Assembly (NCBI RefSeq): GCF_016009175.1
Contig: NZ_JADUCM010000002.1
Coordinates: forward strand, 1-64,000
Length of the DNA: 64,000 nt
Origin: Pseudomonas alkylphenolica
Lineage (GTDB): Bacteria > Pseudomonadota > Gammaproteobacteria > Pseudomonadales > Pseudomonadaceae
Reading direction: 5' to 3'
In this document: one piece after another, positions 37,449-46,596 of the stretch
Layout of the letters: every line of letters begins with the position of its first letter
How positions within the stretch are numbered: position 1 is the stretch's first letter
Position numbers and translations under genes: made by a program
The notes under the pieces: model-generated
The model's input: only the letters and a program-made list of their open reading frames with translations
The model's database searches: none
What the model was told of the DNA's origin: nothing

Positions 37449-38066
37449 TCAGTGCAGACCCTGGATGTAGCTGGACAGTGCTTCGATGTCCTTGTTGCTC
37501 AACTTGGCGGCGATGGTACGCATGGTGGTGGCATCACCATCGTTGGTACGGTTGCCTTCACGGAAGTCGGTCAGCTGCTTGGCCACGTAGGTTGCATGCT
37601 GGCCGCCCAGGTGCGGGAAGCCCGCCAGGGCGATGCCGGCACCGTTTGGAGAGTGGCAACCGGTGCAGGCTGGCAGGCCCTTGTCGATGTCACCACCGCG
37701 AAACAGTGCTTCGCCCCGCTCTACCAGTTTCGGATCAGCAGCACCCACGCTGCCTTTCTGGCTGGAGAAGTACGCGGCAATGTCGGCCAGGTCCTGATCG
37801 CTGAAGGCTGCGAGCATACCGGTCATTTCCAGTACGGTGCGCTTGCCCGACTTGATGTCGTGAAGCTGTTTCTCCAGGTACCGCTCACCCTGGCCGGCAA
37901 GTTTCGGGAAGTTCGGCGCCATGCTGTTGCCGTCCGGATTATGACACGCGCCACATACAGCAGTTTTGGCCTGACCAGCCGCGGCATCGCCTGTAAGATT
38001 GCCTGCGGCATTGGCTACACCGGTGACGCCCAAGGTCAACAGCAGACTCACGAGTAGTTTGTTCAT
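37449..38066 (-). CDS. cc4: Diheme cytochrome c4
   Basis: A 205-residue periplasmic cytochrome with signal peptide (cleavage ~20, GVANA) and two class I c-heme modules: CGACH with axial Met in NSMAPNFPKL, and CTGCH with a second axial Met near TTMRTIAAKL. It is typically membrane associated and donates electrons to terminal oxidases, such as the cox enzyme encoded at 57-62 kb in this window. It follows the cytochrome c5 gene by 33 bases. Confidence 0.93.
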   Translation of the reverse strand: MNKLLVSLLLTLGVTGVANAAGNLTGDAAAGQAKTAVCGACHNPDGNSMAPNFPKLAGQGERYLEKQLHDIKSGKRTVLEMTGMLAAFSDQDLADIAAYFSSQKGSVGAADPKLVERGEALFRGGDIDKGLPACTGCHSPNGAGIALAGFPHLGGQHATYVAKQLTDFREGNRTNDGDATTMRTIAAKLSNKDIEALSSYIQGLH

Positions 38067-38099
38067 CAGCTAATCCAACTACGGCTAAGGGTGAAAGAG

Positions 38100-38402
38100 T
38101 TATGTATCGGGACTCCGGCTCATCCACTGGATGATCGCCTGATAGTCCTCGGCACTGCAGTCCATGCACAATCCACGCGGCGGCATAGCCTTGAAACCCT
38201 GTGTGACATGCTTCACCAGCGTCTCCATCCCCTGCGCCAGCCGTGGCTCCCACGCCGCCTGGTCACCCGGTTGCGGCGCCTGCGGTAGCTGTCCGGCATG
38301 GCAAGCGACACATGCTCGCTTGTACACTGCCTGGGGATCCTGTGTAGCCTGAGCGCTGAAAAACGGTATCAAGACACCTAGAGCAAGCAGCCATTTCGTC
38401 AT
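38100..38402 (-). CDS. Cytochrome c5-type monoheme protein
   Basis: A 100-residue exported cytochrome c (signal peptide ~18 residues) with one heme motif CVACHAG and axial Met in FKAMPPRG. The extra cysteines in GLCMDCSAED match the disulfide found in cytochrome c5. It forms an operon with cytochrome c4. A TATAAT sequence on the minus strand at 38522-38517 is a possible -10 box, although no good -35 is visible. Confidence 0.88.
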   Translation of the reverse strand: MTKWLLALGVLIPFFSAQATQDPQAVYKRACVACHAGQLPQAPQPGDQAAWEPRLAQGMETLVKHVTQGFKAMPPRGLCMDCSAEDYQAIIQWMSRSPDT

Positions 38403-38594
38403 ACGAACGACCTTTCAGGGTTGGCGGTTGCACTGCGTTCTACCGCGCAAGCTTGATTCAACCGCCCTCGTGCACATCCTCCTACGCTGGGATAATGCGC
38501 ACACAAAAACTGGGGCATTATATACTCCCGTTACTGAAACGGAAACGACACCGCTTGCCGAGACGCCCTCGTGCAACGCCCAACCGGATAAACC

Positions 38595-39227
38595 ATGCAA
38601 GTCAAAAACCCCATCCTCGGTCTCTGCCAACAGGCCAAATTCGCTCTCAGCGCTGCCAAGGTCGACCAGTGCCCGGAAGACCAGGGTTATGAAGTAGCCT
38701 TCGCCGGCCGCTCCAACGCCGGCAAGTCCAGCGCGCTGAATACCTTGACCCACGCCAGCCTGGCCCGTACCTCGAAAACTCCGGGACGCACCCAGCTGTT
38801 GAATTTCTTCAGTCTGGACGATGAACGGCGTTTGGTCGACTTGCCGGGCTACGGATATGCAAAAGTTCCTATTCCGCTCAAGCAACACTGGCAAAAGCAC
38901 CTGGAGGCCTACCTGGGCAGCCGTGAGTGCCTCAAGGGCCTGATCCTGATGATGGACGTGCGCCATCCGATGACCGACTTCGACAAAATGATGCTCGATT
39001 GGTCGCAGGCCGCCGGCATGCCGATGCATATCCTGCTGACCAAGGCCGACAAGCTGACCTTCGGCGCGGCCAAGAACACCTTGCTCAAGGTGCAGTCGGA
39101 AATCCGCAAAGGCTGGGGTGATGCGGTGACCATCCAGCTGTTCTCGGCACCAAAACGCCAAGGCCTGGAAGAGGCCTACGGTGTGCTGGCGAACTGGATG
39201 GAACTGCCTGACAAGCCCGCAGAATAA
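38595..39227 (+). CDS. engB: Ribosome biogenesis GTPase EngB (YihA/YsxC)
   Basis: A 210-residue GTPase needed for assembly of the 50S subunit. G1 is [10 protein letters not shown]2 lies in [10 protein letters not shown]3 is DLPGYGYA, G4 is TKADK and G5 is FSAPK. It is divergent from the cytochrome genes and convergent with polA, the same neighbourhood as yihA-spf-polA in E. coli. A hairpin (39233-39250) lies directly after its stop. Confidence 0.95.
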   Translation: MQVKNPILGLCQQAKFALSAAKVDQCPEDQGYEVAFAGRSNAGKSSALNTLTHASLARTSKTPGRTQLLNFFSLDDERRLVDLPGYGYAKVPIPLKQHWQKHLEAYLGSRECLKGLILMMDVRHPMTDFDKMMLDWSQAAGMPMHILLTKADKLTFGAAKNTLLKVQSEIRKGWGDAVTIQLFSAPKRQGLEEAYGVLANWMELPDKPAE

Positions 39228-39250
39228 GGGCTGCCCGGCAAACGCCGGGC

Positions 39251-39294
39251 AAAAAAAACCCCGGACTTCGTATGGGGAGGGGGAAGTTCGGGGT
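39251..39294 (-). terminator. Terminator of the ErsA small RNA
   Basis: On the minus strand ACCCCGAACTTC (39294-39283) pairs with GAAGTCCGGGGT (39269-39258) with one G-T pair and a 13-base C-rich loop. It is followed by a run of eight T (39258-39251). Confidence 0.93.
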
Positions 39295-39381
39295 CCAAGT
39301 TCCGGACCGCTAGGGCGGGGTCCAGATATCTGCCAACACTTAACACAACATAGGAGCATCGAAGGGCTTCACCAGCCATTC
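39251..39381 (-). ncRNA. ersA: Small regulatory RNA ErsA (Spot 42 position)
   Basis: Between the convergent engB and polA genes, the minus strand has an AlgU-type promoter (39415-39388), a predicted start near 39381, and a very strong terminator with an eight-base T run ending at 39251. This gives a transcript of about 130 nt. In P. aeruginosa the sigma22-dependent sRNA ErsA (about 132 nt) is known between the engB and polA homologues, in synteny with E. coli Spot 42. Position, strand relative to polA, promoter class and length all agree. Known ErsA targets include algC. I cannot align the sequence, so identity is by synteny and architecture. The terminator loop is C-rich (TTCCCCCTCCCC) and could pair with target ribosome binding sites. 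Confidence 0.82.
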
Positions 39382-39387
39382 AGTTAC

Positions 39388-39415
39388 TCTGAGTCGTGGT
39401 TCACCGGTTTAGTTC
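39388..39415 (-). promoter_or_regulatory. AlgU/sigma22-type promoter of ErsA
   Basis: GAACTA (39415-39410), a 17-base spacer, and TCAGA (39392-39388) on the minus strand match the AlgU consensus GAACTT-N16/17-TCTGA with one mismatch in each box. The predicted start, about 7 bases downstream, gives an RNA of about 130 nt. Confidence 0.7.
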
Positions 39416-39529
39416 CGAAGGTTTAGAAACTATTTGCGATAACGCAAAAAAACTTCATTTAGCCCGCTTATAAACGCAGAGAAAGCCGCGACGATATGCC
39501 GCAACGTTTCCCTGCATTTAGCTGCTTTT

Positions 39530-42292
39530 TTAGTGAGCTTCGTCCCAGTTCGCCCCTGTTCCGACCTCAACCAGCAGCGGCACATCCAATTGGGCCGCAT
39601 TGCTCATGTGCGGACGAATTTGTTCCTTCACCTGCTCAAGCAAATCCTCGCGAACCTCCAGAACCAGTTCGTCGTGTACCTGCAGGATCACGCGGGCATC
39701 AAGGCCCGAGTCGGTCAGCCAGTTATCCACAGCAACCATGGCGCGCTTGATGATGTCTGCCGCCGTCCCCTGCATCGGTGCGTTGATCGCCGTGCGTTCC
39801 GCGCCCTTGCGCAAGGCCGGGTTCTTCGCATTGATCTCCGGCAGGTACAGCCGACGCCCGAACAGGGTCTCGACAAAGCCTTGCTCGGCGGCTTGCGCGC
39901 GGGTGCGCTCCATGTAGGCCAGCACCCCTGGGTAGCGGGCGAAATAGCGATCGATATAAGCCTGTGACTGTTTGCGGTCGACACCGATCTGTTTCGCCAG
40001 ACCAAAGGCACTCATGCCGTAGATCAGGCCAAAGTTGATCGCCTTGGCACTGCGCCGCTGGTCGGTGGTGACATCCGCCAGGTCGACCCCAAAGACTTCG
40101 GCCGCCGTGGCCCGGTGCACGTCCAGGTCGTTGCGGAAGGCATGCAGCAGCCCTTCGTCCTTGGCCAGGTGGGCCATGATGCGCAGTTCGATCTGCGAGT
40201 AGTCCGCTGCCAGCAGCTTGTAGCCGGGCGCTGCAATGAACGCCTGACGAATCCTGCGGCCTTCGGCGGTACGGATCGGGATGTTCTGCAGGTTCGGATC
40301 ACTGGATGACAAACGGCCAGTCGCCGCCACAGCCTGCTGGTAGGAGGTGTGGATACGTCCGGTACGCGGGTTGATCTGCTCCGGCAAGCGGTCGGTATAG
40401 GTGCTTTTGAGCTTGCTCAGCGAGCGGTACTGCATCAGCACCTTGGGCAGCGGGAACTCCATCTCGGCCAGTTCCGCCAGCACTGCTTCAGCCGTGGACG
40501 CCTGGCCCTTGGCAGTCTTGTTGAGCACCGGCATACCGAGTTTTTCGTAAAGGATCACCCCCAGCTGCTTGGGCGAACCGAGGTTGAACGCTTCACCAGC
40601 GATGTCGAAGGCTTCGCGCTCCAGCTGCACCAGCTTCTCGCCCAGTTCGACACTCTGGATGCCGAGCAGGTTGGCATCCACCAAGGCGCCCTGACGCTCG
40701 ATCTTCGCCAGTACGGGCACCAGCGGCATCTCGATATCGGTCAGTACCGGCAGGACGCTAGGCGTCTTCGCCAGTTTCTGTTGCAGCGCCTGGTGCAGGC
40801 GCAGAGTGACGTCGGCGTCCTCGGCGGCATAGGGGCCGGCCTGTTCCAGGTTGATCTGGTCGAAGGTCAGCTGCTTGGCGCCCTTGCCGGCGATGTCGGT
40901 AAAACCGATCGTGGTGTGGTTCAGGTACTTGAGCGCCAGGCTGTCCATGTCGTGACGGGTAGCCGTCGAATCGAGCACATAGGATTCAAGCATGGTGTCG
41001 TACGCCACGCCCTGCATCTGAATGCCGTTGGCGATATCGCCGCCGATGGCGCAGTTGGCGAGGATGTTCATGTCGTACTTGGCGTTCTGCCCGACCTTGA
41101 GCTTTTTCGGGTCTTCGAGCAGCGGTTTCAGCGCCAGCAGTACCGTGTCGCGATCCAGTTGCTCAGGCACGCCCATGTACGTGTGGGTCAGCGGCACATA
41201 AGCGGCCTCGTGGGCCTGCACGGCGAACGACAGGCCAACCAGCTGCGCTTGCTGTGCATCCAGGCCGGTGGTCTCGGTATCGAAGGCGAACAGCGGCGCG
41301 TTACGCAGCTTTTCCAGCCAGACGTCGAAGCGGGCCTGGTCAAGGATGGTTTCGTACTTGGCTTCGACGACCGCCTCAGGCTCGTCAGCGACGATCTCCT
41401 GCCCGGCCCGCTTGGCCTCGCGCTGCACCTCATCGATCCAGCTCTTGAATTCCATCTCGGTGTACAGCTCAAGCAACGCCTCACGGTCCGGCTCGCCGCA
41501 GACCAGCTCATCGACTTGCACGTCCAGCGGCACATCAATCTTGATGGTCGCCAGTTCGTAGGAAAGGAAGGCGGCATCACGGTGTTCTTCGAGCTTTGCC
41601 GGCAAGGTCTTGGCGCCACGAATGGCCAGGCCGGGAACCTTGTCGAGGTTCTCGTACAGCTCGCGCAGACCACCGCCGATGCCAGTGAGCAGACCCACGG
41701 CAGTCTTTTCGCCAACACCGGGTACGCCCGGGATGTTGTCGACCTTGTCGCCCATCAGGGCGAGAAAATCGATGATGTGCTCAGGGCCGACGCCGAATTT
41801 CTCATGGACGCCCGGCACATCCAGCACGGTGCCGGTCATGGTATTGACCAGGGTAATGTGGCCATCCACCAGCTGGGCCATGTCCTTGTCGCCGGTGGAA
41901 ATCACCACCGGGCGCCCGGCAGCGGCGCTGCTGCGGGCGAGGGTGCCGATCACGTCGTCGGCTTCGACGCCTTCGACACACAGAAGCGGGTACCCCAGCG
42001 CGCGGACGCTGGCGTGCAACGGCTCGATCTGCACCCGCAGATCGTCCGGCATGCTCGGCCGGTTGGCCTTGTACTCGGCAAACATTTCGTCGCGGAACGT
42101 GCCGCCCTTGGCATCGAAGACAACCGCGAACAAACTGTCCGGGTACTGCTTGCGCAGGCTCTTGAGCATGTTCAGCACGCCTTTGACTGCACCGGTCGGC
42201 ATGCCCTTGGACGTAGTCAGCGGCGGCAGCGCATGAAAGGCGCGATAGAGGTATGAGGAACCGTCCACCAGGACGAGGGGAGCTTGGCTCAT
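39530..42292 (-). CDS. polA: DNA polymerase I
   Basis: A 920-residue enzyme for gap repair and Okazaki fragment processing. The N-terminal 5'-3' exonuclease is complete ([42 protein letters not shown]). The central 3'-5' proofreading domain keeps its acidic motif ([11 protein letters not shown]). The polymerase domain has motif A ([15 protein letters not shown]), motif B ([19 protein letters not shown]) and motif C ([11 protein letters not shown]). I start at ATG 42292 ([11 protein letters not shown]). Transcribed toward the ErsA unit. Confidence 0.96.
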   Translation of the reverse strand: MSQAPLVLVDGSSYLYRAFHALPPLTTSKGMPTGAVKGVLNMLKSLRKQYPDSLFAVVFDAKGGTFRDEMFAEYKANRPSMPDDLRVQIEPLHASVRALGYPLLCVEGVEADDVIGTLARSSAAAGRPVVISTGDKDMAQLVDGHITLVNTMTGTVLDVPGVHEKFGVGPEHIIDFLALMGDKVDNIPGVPGVGEKTAVGLLTGIGGGLRELYENLDKVPGLAIRGAKTLPAKLEEHRDAAFLSYELATIKIDVPLDVQVDELVCGEPDREALLELYTEMEFKSWIDEVQREAKRAGQEIVADEPEAVVEAKYETILDQARFDVWLEKLRNAPLFAFDTETTGLDAQQAQLVGLSFAVQAHEAAYVPLTHTYMGVPEQLDRDTVLLALKPLLEDPKKLKVGQNAKYDMNILANCAIGGDIANGIQMQGVAYDTMLESYVLDSTATRHDMDSLALKYLNHTTIGFTDIAGKGAKQLTFDQINLEQAGPYAAEDADVTLRLHQALQQKLAKTPSVLPVLTDIEMPLVPVLAKIERQGALVDANLLGIQSVELGEKLVQLEREAFDIAGEAFNLGSPKQLGVILYEKLGMPVLNKTAKGQASTAEAVLAELAEMEFPLPKVLMQYRSLSKLKSTYTDRLPEQINPRTGRIHTSYQQAVAATGRLSSSDPNLQNIPIRTAEGRRIRQAFIAAPGYKLLAADYSQIELRIMAHLAKDEGLLHAFRNDLDVHRATAAEVFGVDLADVTTDQRRSAKAINFGLIYGMSAFGLAKQIGVDRKQSQAYIDRYFARYPGVLAYMERTRAQAAEQGFVETLFGRRLYLPEINAKNPALRKGAERTAINAPMQGTAADIIKRAMVAVDNWLTDSGLDARVILQVHDELVLEVREDLLEQVKEQIRPHMSNAAQLDVPLLVEVGTGANWDEAH

Positions 42293-42366
42293 GAGCAGAA
42301 TCAACCTTTTCGACGGGCCCGGCGCTAGAATGTCCGGAACATTGACGACAAAGGGACAAGGTTATC

Positions 42367-42657
42367 ATGCGTACACTAAATCGCCTGTTGCTGCTCAGCC
42401 TGTTGGCAGTCACGCCGGTCGTCGCGCTGGCAGCGGATGACGCACCAACGGCCGAACCCGATGTAACCATTCGCCAGGAAGGCGATAAAACCATTCAGGA
42501 ATACCGCCAGAATGGCTTTTTGTACGCAATCAAGGTCACCCCGAAAGGGGGCAAGCCTTATTTCCTGGTGCGCGCCGATGGTACGGAGGAAAACTATATC
42601 CGCTCCGACCAGCCGAACATGCTGATTCCGTCGTGGAAAATCTTCGAGTGGAAATAA
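42367..42657 (+). CDS. DUF2782 small exported protein
   Basis: A 96-residue protein with signal peptide (cleavage ~22, VVALA) and the DUF2782 core: VTIRQEGDKTIQEYRQNGFL, YAIKVTPKGGKPYFLVRADG and a final LIPSWKIFEWK. Probably periplasmic; role unknown. It lies 64 bases before thrB and is often found next to polA/thrB in pseudomonads. Divergent from polA across 74 bases. Confidence 0.88.
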   Translation: MRTLNRLLLLSLLAVTPVVALAADDAPTAEPDVTIRQEGDKTIQEYRQNGFLYAIKVTPKGGKPYFLVRADGTEENYIRSDQPNMLIPSWKIFEWK

Positions 42658-42721
42658 GCCGTACCTTTCCTATCAACCCGGCACTTCCCAGTAGAAGTGC
42701 CCGTATGGGCAATTTTTGATC

Positions 42722-43672
42722 ATGTCAGTCTTCACCCCCCTGACCCGGCCTGAGCTGGAAACTTTTCTGGCGCCGTATGGCCTGGGTCGCCTGCGGGACT
42801 TCCAGGGCATCGCCGCCGGTACCGAGAACAGCAACTTCTTTGTCAGCCTGGAGCAGGGGGAGTACGTGCTGACGCTGGTCGAACGTGGCCCGATTCAGGA
42901 CCTGCCGTTCTTCATCGAGTTGCTCGACGTGCTGCACGAGGCCGACCTGCCGGTGCCTTACGCCCTGCGCGGGAATGATGGCGTGGCCCTGCGCGAGCTG
43001 GCCGGCAAACCGGCGTTGCTGCAGCCACGCCTGCCGGGCAAACACATCAAGGACGTCAACAACCAGCACTGTGTGCAGATCGGCGAGCTGCTCGGCCACT
43101 TGCACCTGGCCACGCGCGACAAGGTCCTGGAGCGCAAGACTGACCGCGGCCTGGACTGGATGCTGGAGACCGGCGCCGAGCTCATGCCGCGCCTGGCCCC
43201 GGAGCAGCAGGCATTGCTACAGGGCTGCCTGGACGAAATCGCCGAGCACAAGGCGCAGATCATGGCCCTGCCACGGGCTAACCTGCATGCCGACCTGTTC
43301 CGCGACAACGTGCTGTTCGAAGGCACGCACCTGACCGGCCTCATCGACTTCTACAACGCCTGTTCGGGCCCGATGCTCTACGACCTGGCGATCACCCTGA
43401 ATGACTGGTGCTGCGACGACGCCGGCCACATCGATGCGCCACGAGCACGTGCACTGCTGGGTGCCTATGCGTCGCTGCGGCCGTTCACCTCGGCGGAAGC
43501 GCAGGTGTGGCCGGTGATGTTGCGCATCGCCTGCGTGCGCTTCTGGCTGTCGCGTCTGATCGCCGCAGAGTCGTTTGCCGGAATGGACGTATTGATCCAC
43601 GATCCGGCAGATTTCGAAGTGCGCCTGGCAGCGCGCCAGCAGGTGAGCATCGCCTTGCCGTTTGCCTTGTAA
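42722..43672 (+). CDS. thrB: Homoserine kinase (ThrB, APH-fold type)
   Basis: A 316-residue kinase that phosphorylates homoserine in threonine biosynthesis. It belongs to the aminoglycoside-phosphotransferase-like type rather than the GHMP type. Motifs: AAGTENSNFFVSLEQGEYVL at the nucleotide loop, the Brenner-type LHADLFRDNVLFEG catalytic segment, and LTGLIDFYNACSGPMLYDLA with the metal-binding Asp. I start at ATG 42722; an in-frame TTG two codons upstream is less likely. Confidence 0.93.
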   Translation: MSVFTPLTRPELETFLAPYGLGRLRDFQGIAAGTENSNFFVSLEQGEYVLTLVERGPIQDLPFFIELLDVLHEADLPVPYALRGNDGVALRELAGKPALLQPRLPGKHIKDVNNQHCVQIGELLGHLHLATRDKVLERKTDRGLDWMLETGAELMPRLAPEQQALLQGCLDEIAEHKAQIMALPRANLHADLFRDNVLFEGTHLTGLIDFYNACSGPMLYDLAITLNDWCCDDAGHIDAPRARALLGAYASLRPFTSAEAQVWPVMLRIACVRFWLSRLIAAESFAGMDVLIHDPADFEVRLAARQQVSIALPFAL

Positions 43673-43699
43673 CCAGGCTTGGCCCCGGGGGCTGCTGTG

Positions 43700-43770
43700 C
43701 AGCCCATCGCCGGCGCTGCCGGCTCCCACAATGATTCGCATGTGGGAGCTGGCGCAGCCTGCGATCGAGC
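43700..43770. repeat. Inverted pair of REP elements
   Basis: Two Pseudomonas-type REP sequences face each other: CAGCCCATCGCCGGCGCTGC with GGCTCCCACA to 43730, and TGTGGGAGCT-GGCGCAGCCTGCGATCG from 43741. GGCTCCCACA and TGTGGGAGCT form a near-perfect stem around a 10-base spacer. They lie between thrB and the RAYT gene that processes such repeats. Confidence 0.85.
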
Positions 43771-43873
43771 GCGAAGCGGTCGCAATCCGGAACCGAAATA
43801 TCAAGTGCTATTAACCCAGCGCCCAACCGGTCTGAGACAACTATCCTGCACGCTCCTTCTCATGGAGCACGAC

Positions 43874-44329
43874 ATGGACCGTCCAGCTTCCCATCGCCTG
43901 CGCCAAGGCCGGGTATCAATCCCGGGTCAGGTGTATCTGCTGACCACCACGGTGGAACATCGCAAACCTGTGTTTGCCGACTTCCACCTGGCCAGAATGG
44001 TTGTCGAGCAACTACGACAAACTCAAGACTGCAACCTGGCCAAATCCCTGGCATGGGTGGTGATGCCCGACCATATACACTGGCTCGTCGAATTGCAGCA
44101 CGTCACGCTGGATGCACTGATGCGGCGAATGAAATGTCGCAGCACAGGTCTGATCAACAAATCCAGCAACCGGCACGGCCGATTATGGCAGAAAGGATTT
44201 CACGACCGGGCCCTGCGCCGGGAGGACGATATTTTGGCCGTAGCTCGCTATATCGTCGCCAATCCTTTAAGAGCCGGGCTCGTATCGCGGGTCGGAGATT
44301 ATCCGCATTGGGATGCGTGCTGGCTCTAA
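43874..44329 (+). CDS. REP-associated tyrosine transposase (RAYT)
   Basis: A 151-residue Y1 (HUH) endonuclease of the REP-associated group, which cuts and joins single-stranded REP DNA and is thought to mobilise or maintain REP elements. The HUH motif is MPDHIHWLVEL, the catalytic Tyr lies in AVARYIVANPLRAG, and VYLLTTTVEHRKPVF and RLWQKGFHDRALR are typical. GGAG lies 6 bases before ATG 43874, which I prefer to ATG 43862. It sits between an inverted REP pair on the left and znuA on the right; I see no REP on its right side. Confidence 0.9.
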   Translation: MDRPASHRLRQGRVSIPGQVYLLTTTVEHRKPVFADFHLARMVVEQLRQTQDCNLAKSLAWVVMPDHIHWLVELQHVTLDALMRRMKCRSTGLINKSSNRHGRLWQKGFHDRALRREDDILAVARYIVANPLRAGLVSRVGDYPHWDACWL

Positions 44330-44344
44330 ACCGCAAAGCGGCTG

Positions 44345-45268
44345 TCAGAGCTTCTCCAGACACCCCGCCAGATCATTCCCCAACTTCTCCAGCAGTTGCT
44401 CATAGCCCTGAGCACTGGCCGGCTCAGTGCCGCCCAGCGCATCCAGTTCGGCAAGCGTCACCGGCAGGCCCGCTGTCAGGGTTTCGGCCAGGCGCGGACG
44501 CATTGGCGGCTCGCTGAACACACAGGTCTTGCCGACTGCCTGCAGGCGCTTGCGCATCGCTGCCACATGCTGGGCACCCGGCTGCACCTCGGCCGCGACA
44601 CTGAAAACCCCGGTGTGCTTCAGACCATAAGCCGACTCGAAGTAATCGAACGCTTCATGAAAAACAAAGAACGGCTTGCCACTGATCCCGGCCAGGCGCT
44701 TTTGCAGGCGTGCATCGAGGGCGTCGAGACGCGCGTCGAAGGCTTTCAGGTTGCTCTGGTAGCGGGCAGCATTGGCCGGATCGGCTGCACTGAGGTCGGC
44801 GACCATTTTTGCCGCGATTACCCGGGCATTGGCGGACGACAACCACAGGTGCGCATCAAGGCTACCGGGGCGATGGTCGTGATCGTGCTCGTCGCCATCG
44901 TCGTCATGCTCGTGCGAGTGGCTGTCTTCGCCAAAGTGGCGCAACTGCAAGCCGGGCAGGTCCTGCACGGCCACGGTGGTCTTGCTGCGCCCTTTAAGTA
45001 CCCGAGGCAGGAAGCCTTCCATGTCCGGTCCGATCCAGTACAACAGCTCGACATCGCTCACCTTGCGCACGTCGGACGGGCGCAAGGCGTAGTGATGCGG
45101 TGAGGCGCCCGGTGGCAATAGCACGTCAGGGCTGCCAACACCGTCCTGGACCGCCGCCGCGATCTGCTGCAAAGGCTTGATGCTGGCCAGGACGCGGACC
45201 TCGGCCTGAACCTGAGCCATCATCACGGTGGCGATAAAAGCGACAAAAAGGGCAAAAAATCGGGACAC
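44345..45268 (-). CDS. znuA: Periplasmic zinc-binding protein ZnuA
   Basis: A 307-residue zinc solute-binding protein with signal peptide (AQVQA). Zinc ligands are expected at His in GASPHHYAL, at FHEAFDYFE, and the final Asp/Glu region. The His- and Asp-rich loop HSHEHDDDGDEHDHDH is characteristic of ZnuA and collects zinc. It delivers zinc to ZnuBC. The start is uncertain: GTG at 45268 (MSRFFALF) is used, GTG at 45277 is possible. Divergent from zur across 66 bases that hold a probable Zur operator. Confidence 0.92.
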   Translation of the reverse strand: MSRFFALFVAFIATVMMAQVQAEVRVLASIKPLQQIAAAVQDGVGSPDVLLPPGASPHHYALRPSDVRKVSDVELLYWIGPDMEGFLPRVLKGRSKTTVAVQDLPGLQLRHFGEDSHSHEHDDDGDEHDHDHRPGSLDAHLWLSSANARVIAAKMVADLSAADPANAARYQSNLKAFDARLDALDARLQKRLAGISGKPFFVFHEAFDYFESAYGLKHTGVFSVAAEVQPGAQHVAAMRKRLQAVGKTCVFSEPPMRPRLAETLTAGLPVTLAELDALGGTEPASAQGYEQLLEKLGNDLAGCLEKL

Positions 45269-45293
45269 GATGACCACTCTCAGGGGCAGGAAC

Positions 45294-45312
45294 AGGTAAC
45301 ATAATAACGTCT
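45294..45312. promoter_or_regulatory. Probable Zur operator between znuA and zur-znuCB
   Basis: The sequence GTAACATAATAACGTC in the short divergent gap is AT-rich and partly dyadic (GTAAC...ATAAC; reverse GTTATTATGTTAC), resembling Zur boxes with GTTAT/ATAAC half-sites. One operator here could repress both directions when zinc is sufficient. The dyad is imperfect. Confidence 0.5.
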
Positions 45313-45334
45313 CTAATCAGAACCGTCGCCGCCC

Positions 45335-45817
45335 ATGCCCAATACTCCGCTGGCCAACCGCCCCCACGACCACTCCCACTGCGTTCACAGCGCGCTGGCC
45401 GAGGCCGATGCCCTGTGCGCGCGCCAAGGCTTGCGCCTGACCGCCTTGCGCCGGCGCGTGCTGGAGCTGGTCTGGCAGAGTCACAAGCCACTGGGCGCCT
45501 ACGACATTCTTGCTGTGCTGAGCGAGCAGGATGGTCGCCGGGCGGCGCCGCCTACCGTGTACCGGGCCCTGGATTTCCTGCTGGAGAACAGCCTGGTACA
45601 CCGCATTGCATCGCTGAACGCCTTTATCGGCTGCAGCCACCCGGAGCATGCCCACCAGGGGCAATTTCTGATCTGCCGCGAGTGCCACATTGCAATCGAG
45701 CTGGAGCAGACCAGCATCAGCGATGCCATTGTCGCCAGCGCCAAGGACGTCGGTTTCAGCGTTGAAGCGCAAACCGTCGAAGTCGTCGGCCTGTGCAGCA
45801 CCTGCCGGAGCGCCTGA
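45335..45817 (+). CDS. zur: Zinc uptake regulator Zur
   Basis: A 160-residue Fur-family repressor. The N-terminal winged helix ([46 protein letters not shown]) binds DNA. Structural zinc cysteines are in [14 protein letters not shown] and LCSTCRSA, and [11 protein letters not shown] provides regulatory-site ligands. With zinc bound it represses znuA and its own operon. Its stop TGA overlaps the znuC start (TGATG). Confidence 0.93.
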   Translation: MPNTPLANRPHDHSHCVHSALAEADALCARQGLRLTALRRRVLELVWQSHKPLGAYDILAVLSEQDGRRAAPPTVYRALDFLLENSLVHRIASLNAFIGCSHPEHAHQGQFLICRECHIAIELEQTSISDAIVASAKDVGFSVEAQTVEVVGLCSTCRSA

Positions 45818-46596
45818 TGAGCAACGCGCTGATTCGCCTCGAACAGGTCGGCGTAGCGTTCTCGGGTCAAGCGGTGCTCGACAGCATTGACCTGGCCGTC
45901 GAACCGGGACAGATCGTTACCCTGATCGGCCCCAACGGCGCCGGCAAGACCACGTTGGTGCGCGCGGTGCTTGGGCTGCTCAAGCCCCACACCGGCTCTG
46001 TATGGCGCAAGCCGCGCCTGCGCATTGGCTACATGCCGCAAAAGCTGCAGGTGGATGCCACGTTACCGTTGTCGGTGTTGCGCTTTCTGCGCCTGGTGCC
46101 AGGTGTGGACCGTGCCGCAGCGTTGAGCGCGCTGCAGGAAGTGGGTGCCGAACAGGTCATCGACAGCCCGATCCAGACGATTTCCGGCGGTGAAATGCAG
46201 CGGGTGCTGCTTGCCCGTGCCTTGCTGCGCGAACCTGAACTACTGGTGCTCGACGAGCCGGTACAAGGTGTCGATGTGGCCGGCCAGGCTGAGCTGTACG
46301 GCCTGATAACCCGCCTGCGCGACCGCCATGGTTGCGGCGTGCTGATGGTCTCTCACGACCTGCACCTGGTCATGAGTACCACCGACCAGGTGGTCTGCCT
46401 GAACCGTCATGTGTGCTGCTCCGGTCACCCGGAGCAGGTCAGCGGCGACCCGGCCTTCGTCGAGTTGTTCGGCAACAATGCGCCAAGCCTGGCGATCTAC
46501 CACCACCATCACGACCACGCCCACGACCTGCACGGTTCGGTGGTTACCCCGGCCGCCGGTGGCCACGTACACGGAGAACACTGCAAGCATGGCTGA
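45817..46596 (+). CDS. znuC: Zinc ABC transporter ATPase ZnuC
   Basis: A 259-residue ABC ATPase. Walker A is [11 protein letters not shown]-loop GYMPQK, signature [16 protein letters not shown], Walker [14 protein letters not shown]-loop VSHDLHLV. A His-rich tail ([25 protein letters not shown]) may buffer or sense zinc. GGAG lies 6 bases before the ATG. It overlaps zur by one base and znuB by eight, so the three are translated together. Confidence 0.94.
   Translation: MSNALIRLEQVGVAFSGQAVLDSIDLAVEPGQIVTLIGPNGAGKTTLVRAVLGLLKPHTGSVWRKPRLRIGYMPQKLQVDATLPLSVLRFLRLVPGVDRAAALSALQEVGAEQVIDSPIQTISGGEMQRVLLARALLREPELLVLDEPVQGVDVAGQAELYGLITRLRDRHGCGVLMVSHDLHLVMSTTDQVVCLNRHVCCSGHPEQVSGDPAFVELFGNNAPSLAIYHHHHDHAHDLHGSVVTPAAGGHVHGEHCKHG

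Noticed and set aside
38415..39359. Open frame of 314 codons on the minus strand covering engB
   Set aside because: engB on the plus strand has all five G motifs; the minus frame is a shadow and also runs through the ErsA region.
40349..42256. Open frame of 635 codons on the plus strand opposite polA
   Set aside because: No family features and no start site; polA has all its motifs on the minus strand.
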